A stretch of 39,069 nucleotides of DNA from an uncultured Lachnospiraceae bacterium (GTDB lineage: Bacteria; Bacillota; Clostridia; Lachnospirales; Lachnospiraceae), in contig CANRHU010000030.1 of assembly GCA_947630485.1 (NCBI GenBank), forward strand, positions 1-39,069. The letters are read 5' to 3'. A program made the position numbers and the translations under genes. The notes under the pieces are model-generated. The model was not told where the DNA came from and made no database searches. It saw only the letters and a list, made by a program, of their open reading frames with translations. Numbering within the stretch: the stretch's first letter is position 1; each line of letters starts with the position of its first letter. Positions 9,000 to 16,058 of the stretch are shown piece by piece.

Positions 9000-9437
9000 A
9001 TGTATAGCGAGAAAGTAATGGATCATTTTGAGCATCCCAGGAATGTGGGAGAGATAGAGAACCCCAGCGGCATGGGTACTGTCGGCAACGCCAAGTGCGG
9101 CGATATCATGCGGATTTATCTGGATATCGATGAGAACCAGATCATCCGCGATGTGAAGTTTAAGACGTTCGGCTGCGGCGCCGCGGTGGCGACAAGCAGC
9201 ATGGCGACCACGATGGTGAAGGGAAAATCCATTCAGGAGGCCATGGAGGTGACCAACAAGGCGGTTATGGAGGCGCTCGACGGTCTGCCGCCGGTGAAGG
9301 TTCACTGCTCCCTGCTGGCGGAGGAAGCGATCCATGCGGCGCTGTGGGATTACGCGCAGAAAAACGGAATCGAGATCAAGGGGCTTAATAAGCCGAAGTC
9401 CGATATCAGCGAAGGGGAAGAGGACGAGGAGTATTGA
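9000..9437 (+). CDS. iscU: Fe-S cluster assembly scaffold IscU/NifU N-terminal type
   Basis: 145-residue scaffold on which [2Fe-2S]/[4Fe-4S] clusters are built from IscS sulfur. The three ligand cysteines are at residues 33 (NAKCGD), 59 (FGCGAA) and 103 (VHCSLL), and Asp35 next to the first one is the residue that tunes cluster release in IscU. The tail after about residue 125 is acidic (SEGEEDEEY) and not part of the fold. GGAAGGAG precedes the ATG by a normal distance, 21 nt after iscS, which indicates an operon. Confidence 0.96.
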   Translation: MYSEKVMDHFEHPRNVGEIENPSGMGTVGNAKCGDIMRIYLDIDENQIIRDVKFKTFGCGAAVATSSMATTMVKGKSIQEAMEVTNKAVMEALDGLPPVKVHCSLLAEEAIHAALWDYAQKNGIEIKGLNKPKSDISEGEEDEEY

Positions 9438-9512
9438 GCCGGACAGCCCGCGCGGAAGGCGGTTCTTCGGGGACGTCCCTGGCCGCCGCTCAATCGTAAG
9501 AAAATATACACC

Positions 9513-9541
9513 TTGCGGTAACCTCGGATTTGGTATAGAAT
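9513..9541 (+). promoter_or_regulatory. Candidate promoter of mnmA
   Basis: TTGCGG (9513-9518) and TAGAAT (9536-9541) are 17 bp apart in the 153-bp gap between iscU and mnmA. A partly overlapping TATAGA would give a 15-bp spacer. mnmA may therefore be transcribed on its own as well as by read-through. Confidence 0.5.
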
Positions 9542-9590
9542 AAATAGGCAGTAATCGACACAAATTTGCGGAGAATGCGGAAGGTTATCA

Positions 9591-10673
9591 ATGGGCGGGA
9601 AAGGAACGGTCGTTGTCGGCATGTCCGGCGGCGTGGATTCATCGGTGGCAGCGTGGCTGCTTCTTCAGCAGGGTTACGACGTAGTGGGCGTCACGATGCG
9701 GATTTGGCAGGATGAGGACAGCGACGTCCAGGCGGAAAACGGCGGATGCTGCGGCCTAAGCGCCGTGGAGGACGCCAGGCAGGTGGCCTGGAAGCTGGGC
9801 ATTCCTTACTATGTCATGAATTTCAAGGATGAATTTCAGAAGAAGGTCATCGATTATTTTATCCGCGAATACGTCCGGGGAAGAACGCCGAATCCCTGTA
9901 TTGCCTGTAACCGCTTTGTGAAGTGGGAATCGCTTCTGAGACGGAGCATGGAGATCGGCGCGGATTACATCGCGACCGGACATTACGCGCGCGTGGAGCG
10001 GCTGGAGGGCGGACGTTTTGCGGTCCGCAGCTCGGTTACCGCGGAGAAGGATCAGACCTATGCTCTTTATAGTCTGACGCAGGAGCAGCTTGCGCATACG
10101 CTGATGCCGGTGGGGCAGTACCGTAAAGAGGAGATCCGGGCGATAGCGGAGCAGCTTAAGCTTCCCATCGCGCATAAGCCGGACAGTCAGGAGATCTGCT
10201 TTGTTCCGGATGGGGATTATGCAGGTTTTATTAACCGCAGCGTCAAAGAGAGCCCGCCCGAGGGCAATTTCGTAGACCGGGAGGGACGCGTTCTGGGACG
10301 GCACCGCGGGATTATCCATTACACCGTGGGTCAGCGCAAGGGATTGGGACTTGCGATGGGGCATCCCGTGTTCGTGACAGAGATCCGTCCGGAGACCAAC
10401 GAGGTCGTGATCGGCGAGGCGGAGGAGGTATTTTCCAGGGAGCTGATCTGCAGCCATCTCAGCTGGATGGCGGTCGATGGCCTGCACGGAAGCAGGAGAA
10501 GGGCCTCGGCGAAGATCCGTTATGGGCATCGCGGGGCTGCCTGCGAGCTGGAGGAAATGGGACCGGACCGTGTCCGGGTGCGGTTTGACGAACCCCAGAG
10601 GGCAGTTACGCCGGGACAGGCGGCTGTGTTCTATGACGGGGAGTACGTGTTGGGCGGAGGAGTGATTCTATGA
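9591..10673 (+). CDS. mnmA: tRNA-specific 2-thiouridylase MnmA (TrmU)
   Basis: Cytoplasmic enzyme, 360 residues, that adenylates and then thiolates U34 of tRNA-Lys, -Glu and -Gln using a persulfide from cysteine desulfurase. The PP-loop SGGVDSS is at residues 12-18. The two active-site cysteines are C103 in NPCIACN and C203 in QEICFVPD. GHYARV and the C-terminal beta-barrel region (VGQRKGLGLAMGHPVFV) are as in the family. The ATG is preceded by GGAAGG. Its stop overlaps the start of the amidase gene (ATGA, 10670-10673). Placement after iscS-iscU fits the need for a sulfur donor. Confidence 0.96.
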   Translation: MGGKGTVVVGMSGGVDSSVAAWLLLQQGYDVVGVTMRIWQDEDSDVQAENGGCCGLSAVEDARQVAWKLGIPYYVMNFKDEFQKKVIDYFIREYVRGRTPNPCIACNRFVKWESLLRRSMEIGADYIATGHYARVERLEGGRFAVRSSVTAEKDQTYALYSLTQEQLAHTLMPVGQYRKEEIRAIAEQLKLPIAHKPDSQEICFVPDGDYAGFINRSVKESPPEGNFVDREGRVLGRHRGIIHYTVGQRKGLGLAMGHPVFVTEIRPETNEVVIGEAEEVFSRELICSHLSWMAVDGLHGSRRRASAKIRYGHRGAACELEEMGPDRVRVRFDEPQRAVTPGQAAVFYDGEYVLGGGVIL

Positions 10674-12064
10674 GGACGGAAGGGAAAAGGAGAAGGGGAT
10701 ACGGCAGGGTGGCAGCGGCTGTGCTTGCGGCTGTGCTGCTTGCCGGCTGCCAGTCCAAGTATCAGCCGATTGAGACCGGAGCGGCCCGGACGGAGGAGAC
10801 AGCGGCGGTGCTGCAGGCAGAAGACGCGGCGGCCGGACGGCAGCAGAATTCCCCGATTCAGGCAGAGAATATGAACCGTGTTTCGGGAGCGGTGGGTCCC
10901 GGAGAGACGGCGGCCGGTGCGGGCGACCCAGGAGAGACCGCTTCCGGAGGAGTGGGCTTAGGAGAAGCAGGCCCGGGGGCTGCGGAGACGGCGGCCCAGA
11001 CGGCAGGCCCGGGGGAAACCGCTGCGCAGACCAGTGCCCAGGAGCCGGAAACGGCGGGCGTATTTCAGGATGCGGATGAGACGGTCTATGTGACCGGGGA
11101 CAATGTGAATGTGCGCGCGGCGGACAGCACGCAGAGCGAGGTTATCACGACGCTCAACAGAGGCGCCGCGTTAAAAAGGACAGGTTACAGTGAGGAATGG
11201 AGCCGGGTGATCTGGCAGGAGCGCGAATGCTATGTCTCCAGCCAGTTCCTGACGGCGAAGGAGCCGGAGACTGCAGCGTCAGTGCCGGCCGCGGCATCAG
11301 AGATCGCGGCGGAGGGCGAGGTGCGTTTGAATCCATCCTGGCCCTATGCGGAATATTCCAAGATCAATTCCGGCGCGGCCGTTCTCTATCGATCTTCTTC
11401 CGCAAACCGCAAGGGAATTACGGTCTGCGTCAACGCCGGTCACGGCACCAAGGGCGGCGGTTCCGTATCGACGCTGTGCCATCCGGACGGTTCCCCGAAG
11501 GTGACAGGCGGCAGTACGGCGGCGGGGGCAACCACGGCGACGGCCGTTTCCTCCGGAATGACGTTCGCGGACGGCACGGCGGAGGCGAAGGTGACGCTGG
11601 CCCTGGCCCTCAAACTGAAAGAGCGTCTTCTGGACGCCGGCTATGATGTGCTGATGATCCGTGAGACGGACGACGTCCAGTTAGATAATATCGCGCGCAC
11701 GGTCATCGCCAATAATGCGGCCAGCTGCCACATTGCGCTTCACTGGGATTCCACCTCCAGCGATAAGGGGGCCTTTTACATGAGCGTGCCCGGCAATTCT
11801 TCCTACCGCGCCATGGAGCCGGTCAAGTCCAACTGGCAGAAGCACAATTCCCTGGGCGAGAGCTTAATCAGCGGCCTTAAGGGGGCGGGGGTGAAGATTT
11901 TTTCCGGCGGATCGATGGAGATGGATCTGACTCAGACTTCGTATTCGACGGTTCCGTCCGTCGATATTGAGCTCGGCGATAAGGTCTCCGATCACTCCGA
12001 TTCTGCCTTGGAAACCCTGGCAGGCGGACTTTTAGCCGGCATCAACGCGTTTTTCGGGCAGTAG
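10670..12064 (+). CDS. Lipoprotein N-acetylmuramoyl-L-alanine amidase with SH3b domain
   Basis: 464 residues. The N-terminus is basic, then VAAAVLAAVLLAGC forms a lipoprotein signal with the lipid-bearing cysteine near residue 27. A low-complexity Gly/Ala/Glu/Thr linker (about 60-125, several PGETA-like units) leads to a bacterial SH3 domain (about 140-190: VTGDNVNVRAADSTQSEVI). An Amidase_3 domain follows, with zinc ligands expected at the His of NAGHG (about 257), a downstream Glu, and the His of HIALHWDS; the Glu of SVDIELGD is the likely catalytic residue. The protein would cut the stem peptide from peptidoglycan at the outer membrane face. It starts inside the mnmA stop codon, so it is translationally coupled to an unrelated function. 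Confidence 0.9.
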   Translation: MRTEGKRRRGYGRVAAAVLAAVLLAGCQSKYQPIETGAARTEETAAVLQAEDAAAGRQQNSPIQAENMNRVSGAVGPGETAAGAGDPGETASGGVGLGEAGPGAAETAAQTAGPGETAAQTSAQEPETAGVFQDADETVYVTGDNVNVRAADSTQSEVITTLNRGAALKRTGYSEEWSRVIWQERECYVSSQFLTAKEPETAASVPAAASEIAAEGEVRLNPSWPYAEYSKINSGAAVLYRSSSANRKGITVCVNAGHGTKGGGSVSTLCHPDGSPKVTGGSTAAGATTATAVSSGMTFADGTAEAKVTLALALKLKERLLDAGYDVLMIRETDDVQLDNIARTVIANNAASCHIALHWDSTSSDKGAFYMSVPGNSSYRAMEPVKSNWQKHNSLGESLISGLKGAGVKIFSGGSMEMDLTQTSYSTVPSVDIELGDKVSDHSDSALETLAGGLLAGINAFFGQ

Positions 12065-12136
12065 ACGGACGCTGCCGCGAAGGCGAACGGAAGGCGAAAA
12101 GTCGCACAAAAGTCACACAAAAGCCGAAAAGTATGG

Positions 12137-12165
12137 TTGACATTCCGCGGGTTATCGGATATGAT
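12137..12165 (+). promoter_or_regulatory. Promoter of tRNA-Ser
   Basis: A near-consensus promoter: TTGACA at 12137-12142, a 17-bp spacer and TATGAT at 12160-12165, ending 18 bp before the mature tRNA 5' end. Confidence 0.85.
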
Positions 12166-12183
12166 TATAAGGTGGCGATTTGA

Positions 12184-12273
12184 GGAGATGTAGCGAAGCG
12201 GCCGTAACGCGGCGCACTCGAAATGCGTTTGTCGGTTTATCCCGGCACAAGGGTTCGAATCCCTTCATCTCCG
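12184..12273 (+). tRNA. tRNA-Ser (anticodon CGA)
   Basis: The acceptor strands GGAGATG (12184-12190) and CATCTCC (12266-12272) pair fully, and the discriminator base is G. The anticodon loop CTCGAAA places CGA at 12219-12221, which reads UCG serine codons. The T arm is AAGGG-TTCGAAT-CCCTT (12249-12265). A long variable arm, typical of class II tRNA-Ser, lies between. The 3' CCA is not encoded. An AT-rich foreign-looking island begins immediately downstream. Confidence 0.95.
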
Positions 12274-12370
12274 CTTAAAAAGGTTCGTATTTGGCGGGTG
12301 TCCGTAAGAAAGTTTTGAAACGGAATTGGATTACGGCACCTGTCAGATAGGATTGGGACAATATAAAGTA

Positions 12371-12410
12371 CGGAGCATAGGCTTGGTTTGCCTTGCTCTG
12401 TTCTTTTTTT
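12371..12410 (+). terminator. Intrinsic terminator downstream of tRNA-Ser
   Basis: The stem GAGCA-ta-GGC pairs with GCC-t-TGCTC (12373-12398) and extends by two or three weaker pairs at the base. TTCTTTTTTT follows (12401-12410). It lies about 100 bp past the tRNA and probably ends that transcript. Confidence 0.7.
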
Positions 12411-12531
12411 ATCTGAGTGTATGTGTCTTTTCGATAGCCATACTTGTTATTTCCGTTTCCGCTTGCTTATGAGCTTCACGGATGTCCTTCAGAATGGTGA
12501 TGAGATCGTCGGAAATTTTACCTAACCTGAT
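12409..12531 (-). pseudogene. Short leftover reading frame, possible C-terminal gene remnant
   Basis: On the - strand a frame of about 40 codons, without a start codon, reads GKISDDLITILKDIREAHKQ and ends EKTHTLR-stop at 12409-12411. The sequence is helix-like and charged, more protein-like than chance, but I cannot name its family. It may be the tail of a gene from the mobile element whose other fragments lie to the right. Its stop overlaps the T-tract of the terminator. Confidence 0.3.
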
Positions 12532-12588
12532 TTCTCAAACGGGGACTATATAAGTGTAACAATCATGATTGGAACAAAGGAAAATGAA

Positions 12589-14235
12589 ATGAAAACAAAC
12601 GAAGCGCTGAAATTACTTGACGACAAAAACTTTCTTGATAAACTGTTTTGTTTTTCTTATCATCGGTGCAATACCGCACAAGAAGCGGAGGATCTGTGTT
12701 CGGATATCATTTTTACGGTGATATCGGCCATACACAGGCAGAAGGAAATTGATCACTTTTACGCTTTTGTCTGGTCCATCGCCCGGCGGGTCTATGCGGA
12801 CTATTGCCAACGCCGAAACACAGAGCATTCGGTTCTCAGCATCGAAAACAGCGATTTAGCGCTTTTGGCAGCGAAGGAAAACGAGATCGACAAACTGATT
12901 GAGGAATCCGACAAACAGGAACAATTAATAAGAATCCTGAAAAGGATCGCATTTTTATCAAAGGCGTATCGTGAAGTAATGATCCTGTTCTATCTTGACG
13001 GACTGTCTGTGAAAAATATTGCACGGAAGCTGAATGTCAAGGAGAGCACTGTAAAGCAGCGTTTGTTTTCCGCACGAAATCAAATCAGGAAAGAGGTTAA
13101 AATCATGAATGAAAAAACGTACGTATTAAAACCAATAAGGCTGGCTGTTCCAGGAACAGGAGATGTCTGTGGAAACGATCCGCACACGAAAATCGAACGG
13201 TCATTTTCTCAAAATCTGATTTACTTATGTAAAAACAGACCCAAATCAGCCCAGGAGCTTTCCGATGAGCTTTGCGTTCCGATGCCCTACATTGAAGAGG
13301 AATTGGAAATCCAATGTCACGGCGAAAACGAAACCTATGGGATGCTCCGAAAATTGGAAAACGGGAAGTTTGCGGTAAATATCCATTTGGCAGATTATGA
13401 TGAATACGATCAGGCCAATCAAATTTATGAAAAACACCTGCCTGAATTTTGCCATACCCTGAAGAATACGCTGGAGCAAAACAAAACGAAAATCCTTTCT
13501 TTCCCGTATTTAAGCGAACAAAAAGAGTTACGATTCATCCTGTGGTCTTTGATTTCCCGCATCGTTTGGGATTTTGAGGAAAGGATCAATCAGGTTTTGG
13601 CAAAAACATATTTTTCAGATATCATACCGGTCAAAAGAAACTTCTCTTGTGCCGCTATCGCTTATATGGACGAACAAAATCCTGATTTCGGGTTTTACGG
13701 ATGCAATGGTATTAACGCGGTTTCGGTAGGCGGATATCAGTCCGTAATTGTGAGCAATATTGATGGCAAGTATATGGATGCGCATTTCTACTGCGGCCAT
13801 AATCTGGCTCACGATCCGCAGCTGCTTATGGTGCTGAAGGCAATAGGCGGAATTTCCATCGATGAATTATCGGAAACAGAAAAAGAAATCGCAGCCAAGG
13901 GGATTGAATGCGGCTACCTCCGCAAAAACGGAACTGCCATTGAGCCGAAGATGATCGTGATCGACAGAAAAGATGATCAGGATTTTTACAATCTGTCTTC
14001 TGATCTCATTCGCGATATGGGGACGCTTATTGAACAAATTGCCGAAGAGCTTTCGACGTTTATGCGGACGCATATTCCGAAGCACCTGTTAAATGAATAT
14101 CAAATCTATACCGAACTGATCGCAGGCAGCAGAATATTATCAAAAGTGATTGATGCGTGCATTGCCGAAGGGATATTATCAACGCCGGAAAGCCGCATTG
14201 GCGCAGAAGGAATGCTGATGATCGTGGAAAAATAG
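12589..14235 (+). CDS. ECF-like sigma-70 factor with long C-terminal winged-helix/sensor-like extension
   Basis: 548 residues from the ATG at 12589, chosen because AAAGGA lies 7 nt upstream; an ATG at 12565 is also in frame. The first 180 residues are a sigma-70 family protein: region 2 (AEDLCSDIIFTVISAI...FVWSIARRVYADYCQRR) and region 4 (LSKAYREVMILFYLDGLSVK...ESTVKQRLFSARNQIRKEV). The remaining 370 or so residues start with a winged-helix-like stretch (SAQELSDELCVPMPYIEEEL) and continue into a large region I do not recognise. An internal in-frame ATG at 13105 has its own AAAGAGG and could yield the C-terminal part separately. The gene is strikingly AT-rich relative to its neighbours, which suggests horizontal acquisition. 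ECF factors usually redirect RNA polymerase in response to a signal; the C-terminal half may be the sensor (inference). Confidence 0.8.
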   Translation: MKTNEALKLLDDKNFLDKLFCFSYHRCNTAQEAEDLCSDIIFTVISAIHRQKEIDHFYAFVWSIARRVYADYCQRRNTEHSVLSIENSDLALLAAKENEIDKLIEESDKQEQLIRILKRIAFLSKAYREVMILFYLDGLSVKNIARKLNVKESTVKQRLFSARNQIRKEVKIMNEKTYVLKPIRLAVPGTGDVCGNDPHTKIERSFSQNLIYLCKNRPKSAQELSDELCVPMPYIEEELEIQCHGENETYGMLRKLENGKFAVNIHLADYDEYDQANQIYEKHLPEFCHTLKNTLEQNKTKILSFPYLSEQKELRFILWSLISRIVWDFEERINQVLAKTYFSDIIPVKRNFSCAAIAYMDEQNPDFGFYGCNGINAVSVGGYQSVIVSNIDGKYMDAHFYCGHNLAHDPQLLMVLKAIGGISIDELSETEKEIAAKGIECGYLRKNGTAIEPKMIVIDRKDDQDFYNLSSDLIRDMGTLIEQIAEELSTFMRTHIPKHLLNEYQIYTELIAGSRILSKVIDACIAEGILSTPESRIGAEGMLMIVEK

Positions 14236-14366
14236 CGGATCTTCCTGATTGATATTCAGGTTGAATTGCAGCCCTTGATTTTAGATCACTTTTCTGTCCT
14301 TAATCAAAAAATCTTTTGTGTTTGATAAAGGTTTATAGAACAATTTAGCCTAATCAGTAATTTGAA

Positions 14367-14410
14367 GCGACCAACCAAGCTCGGACTTATTCCCGAGCAT
14401 GGCTGGTCGC
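14367..14410. repeat. Long imperfect hairpin in AT-rich island
   Basis: GCGACCA (14367-14373) pairs with TGGTCGC (14404-14410), and CCA/TGG plus GCTCGG (14379-14384)/CCGAGC (14393-14398) continue the stem with two mismatches around an 8-nt loop. No T-run follows, so it is not an obvious terminator. It lies between the sigma-like gene and the recombinase fragment. Confidence 0.6.
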
Positions 14411-14469
14411 GTTGTTGCACACCTGTTTGGCAGCTACCCTTTATCAGTATTGTTTCGATACTGTCTTAT

Positions 14470-14705
14470 TGGAAACTACCCGAAAGAGCAGTATGTTTTC
14501 CGGCCTTGTCTACTGTGCGGTCTGCGGGATGAAGATGTATTACTGCACCAGTAACAATTATGAGAAGCGACAGGCCCATTTCGTCTGTTCCAATTATCGC
14601 GGAACTGCGGAGAGCTGTTCGGCACACTTTATACGGGCGGTAGTTCTGGAGGAAACGGTCTGGATACACAGAAAAAAGCTGGCGCAGCTCTCTATTATAC
14701 TCTAA
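14470..14705 (+). pseudogene. Large serine recombinase remnant (zinc-ribbon region only)
   Basis: The frame reads SSMFSGLVYCAVCGMKMYYC, then HFVCSNYRGTAESCSAHFIR and AVVLEETVW. This matches the recombinase zinc beta-ribbon (CxxC...C...C) of large serine integrases and Tn4451/TnpX-type transposases. The catalytic resolvase domain and most of the recombinase domain are missing upstream, and the frame ends soon after VW with unrelated residues. It is a dead fragment of an integration enzyme and the best evidence that the AT-rich island came in on a mobile element. Confidence 0.75.
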
Positions 14706-14744
14706 AAATAGAACAGTATCAATCTTTTTTGTCTAAAAATAGAA
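14701..14744. promoter_or_regulatory. Two palindromic boxes upstream of the Xre-type regulator
   Basis: TCTAAAAATAGAA occurs at 14701-14713 and again at 14732-14744, 31 bp apart (about three helical turns). Its core is an inverted repeat, TCTA-AAAA-TAGA. The second copy ends about 10 bp upstream of the -35 of the regulator promoter. A third, complete copy lies after the gene. These look like operators for the encoded repressor (inference). Confidence 0.6.
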
Positions 14745-14753
14745 TATTTTTTA

Positions 14754-14782
14754 TTGACTTGATTTTTATTTTGTGATATCCT
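14754..14782 (+). promoter_or_regulatory. Promoter of the small Xre-type regulator
   Basis: TTGACT (14754-14759), a 17-bp spacer and TATCCT (14777-14782); a GGGAGG Shine-Dalgarno sequence follows at about 14789-14794. Confidence 0.75.
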
Positions 14783-14801
14783 AATTTCGGGAGGCAGAAA
14801 C

Positions 14802-15029
14802 ATGATCAAATACAAAATAGATATATTTGCAGAACTGAAAAAGAAGGGATACAACCAAACGAGAATACAAAAGGAAAACTTATTACCGGCACAGACAGCG
14901 CAGAACATAAAAGCCGGAAAAAGTATCACACTGGAAACATTAAACAAATTATGTATTATGCTTAAGATGCAGCCGGGTGACGTCCTGGAGGTAGTCCCGA
15001 CAGATGAAGAAAAAATAAAATATTATTAA
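14802..15029 (+). CDS. Small Xre/Cro-type helix-turn-helix regulator
   Basis: 75 residues, a single HTH domain of the compact Cro/CI (YozG-like) type. The recognition region is LLPAQTAQNIKAGKSITLET, followed by LNKLCIMLKMQPGDVLEVVP, the usual fifth helix and tail ending with GD.LE. The start is the ATG at 14802 with GGGAGG upstream. It stands alone, is AT-rich like the sigma-like gene, and is flanked by palindromes on both sides, so autoregulation is likely. Such stand-alone regulators are common remnants of integrative elements. Confidence 0.88.
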   Translation: MIKYKIDIFAELKKKGYNQTRIQKENLLPAQTAQNIKAGKSITLETLNKLCIMLKMQPGDVLEVVPTDEEKIKYY

Positions 15030-15046
15030 TTTATGTATTGATAATA

Positions 15047-15076
15047 TTCTAAAAATAGAATCTGATAATTTCAGAT
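15047..15076. promoter_or_regulatory. Third palindrome TTCTAAAAATAGAA and adjacent inverted repeat
   Basis: A complete inverted repeat TTCTA-AAAA-TAGAA occupies 15047-15060, 18 bp after the regulator stop. It abuts a second perfect palindrome ATCTGA-TAATT-TCAGAT (15060-15076). The first matches the boxes upstream of the same gene. Confidence 0.6.
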
Positions 15077-15081
15077 GAGGT

Positions 15082-15165
15082 TATGAAACGACTTGAAGCG
15101 ATGGTTTCGGCTGTCAAGAAGACAATGCAGGAAATTGCTGTAATTGATTATTCTATGGTTGCATA
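15082..15165 (+). other. Possible 27-codon reading frame, origin unknown
   Basis: The frame MKRLEAMVSAVKKTMQEIAV (then IDYSMVA-stop) has no good Shine-Dalgarno sequence and its frame is open a few codons upstream. It may be a leftover of the mobile element. I cannot assign a family, and it may not be expressed. Confidence 0.2.
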
Positions 15166-15269
15166 ATACTGGGTGTAAAATTTGAAGGGTTTGACGGGAA
15201 CGTAGTAAAATGATGAAAAACAGGAGAGCTGCCGTGCCGGCAGGAGACCTGAAAAAGGAGGATAAAGCG

Positions 15270-16040
15270 ATGCGTTATCAACTGTGGGAAATGCTTAAGG
15301 AGATGAAGTCTGATTCATACGAGTGGGTGGAGCTGTCCCATTCTCTGGGGAATGACAGCCCTTACTGGGCGGGAATCCCGGAGGGCTCCGTGGAGCTGGG
15401 AACCGTCTGCTACGACTGGGGAAACGAGATGCTGGATTGTCTGATTCAGACCTTCAAATTCCCGGGCCAGTTTGGAACCCATATTGATTTTCCGGGACAT
15501 TTCGTTAAAGGGGAGCCGCTGTCCGAGGCCTACGGCGCGGAGAGTATGCTGTTCCCGCTGTGCGTGATCGATGTGACCGAGAAGGTGAAGAAGGACGTCC
15601 ATTACGCGGTGACGGTGGAGGACATCAAGGCATATGAGGCCGAGTACGGACCGATTCCGGACGGCGCGTTTGTTGCGCTCTATACCGGATGGGGGAAGAA
15701 CTGGCCGGATATGGACGCCCTTTCCGGAATTGCGGAGGATGGAAGCGAGAATTTCCCCGGCTGGTCCATCGAGGCGCTCCAGTACATTTATGAGGTGCGC
15801 AATGCCGCCGCCAACGGCCATGAGACGTTGGATACGGATGCGTCTGCGCTGGCTGCGCAGGCGGGCGATCTGGCCTGCGAGCGCTATGTGCTGTCCCACG
15901 GGAAGCTTCAGATCGAGGTGCTGGACAATCTGGACCGCGTAGCTCCGGCCGGAGCGCTGCTGATTGCCGCATGGCCGCGCATTGAAGGCGCGACTGGCCT
16001 GCCGGCGAGACTTTTGGCGATTACCCCGAAGGTCAGGTAA
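15270..16040 (+). CDS. Cyclase family protein (kynurenine-formamidase-like metal hydrolase)
   Basis: 256 residues. The motif GTHIDFPGHF is the metal-binding HxDxPxH signature of the cyclase/KynB family (PF04199), and the C-terminal LDRVAPAGALLIAAWPRIEG matches the conserved end of the fold. Family members hydrolyse N-formyl-kynurenine or related amides and lactones using Mn or Zn; the substrate here is not determinable. The ATG at 15270 is chosen because AAAGGAGG ends 8 nt before it; an in-frame ATG 60 nt upstream lacks a good site. An aminotransferase gene begins 18 nt after the stop, so the two are co-transcribed. Confidence 0.85.
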   Translation: MRYQLWEMLKEMKSDSYEWVELSHSLGNDSPYWAGIPEGSVELGTVCYDWGNEMLDCLIQTFKFPGQFGTHIDFPGHFVKGEPLSEAYGAESMLFPLCVIDVTEKVKKDVHYAVTVEDIKAYEAEYGPIPDGAFVALYTGWGKNWPDMDALSGIAEDGSENFPGWSIEALQYIYEVRNAAANGHETLDTDASALAAQAGDLACERYVLSHGKLQIEVLDNLDRVAPAGALLIAAWPRIEGATGLPARLLAITPKVR

Positions 16041-16058
16041 AGGGAGGAGCGCGGGCTC

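Larger units (their letters stand above)
12274..12588. other. Gene-free stretch downstream of tRNA-Ser (left edge of AT-rich island)
   Basis: No intact gene is visible in these 315 bp. They contain an imperfect inverted repeat (GGTGTCCGTAA at about 12297 against TTACGGCACC at about 12334), a terminator at 12371-12410, and an open - strand frame described separately. No second copy of the tRNA 3' end was seen further right, so an attachment-site duplication is not demonstrated. Confidence 0.6.

Noticed and set aside
12266-12273. tRNA 3' end duplicated as an att site at the right end of the island
   Set aside because: No second copy of the tRNA 3' sequence was found around 15.0-15.3 kb, so I do not call attachment sites.
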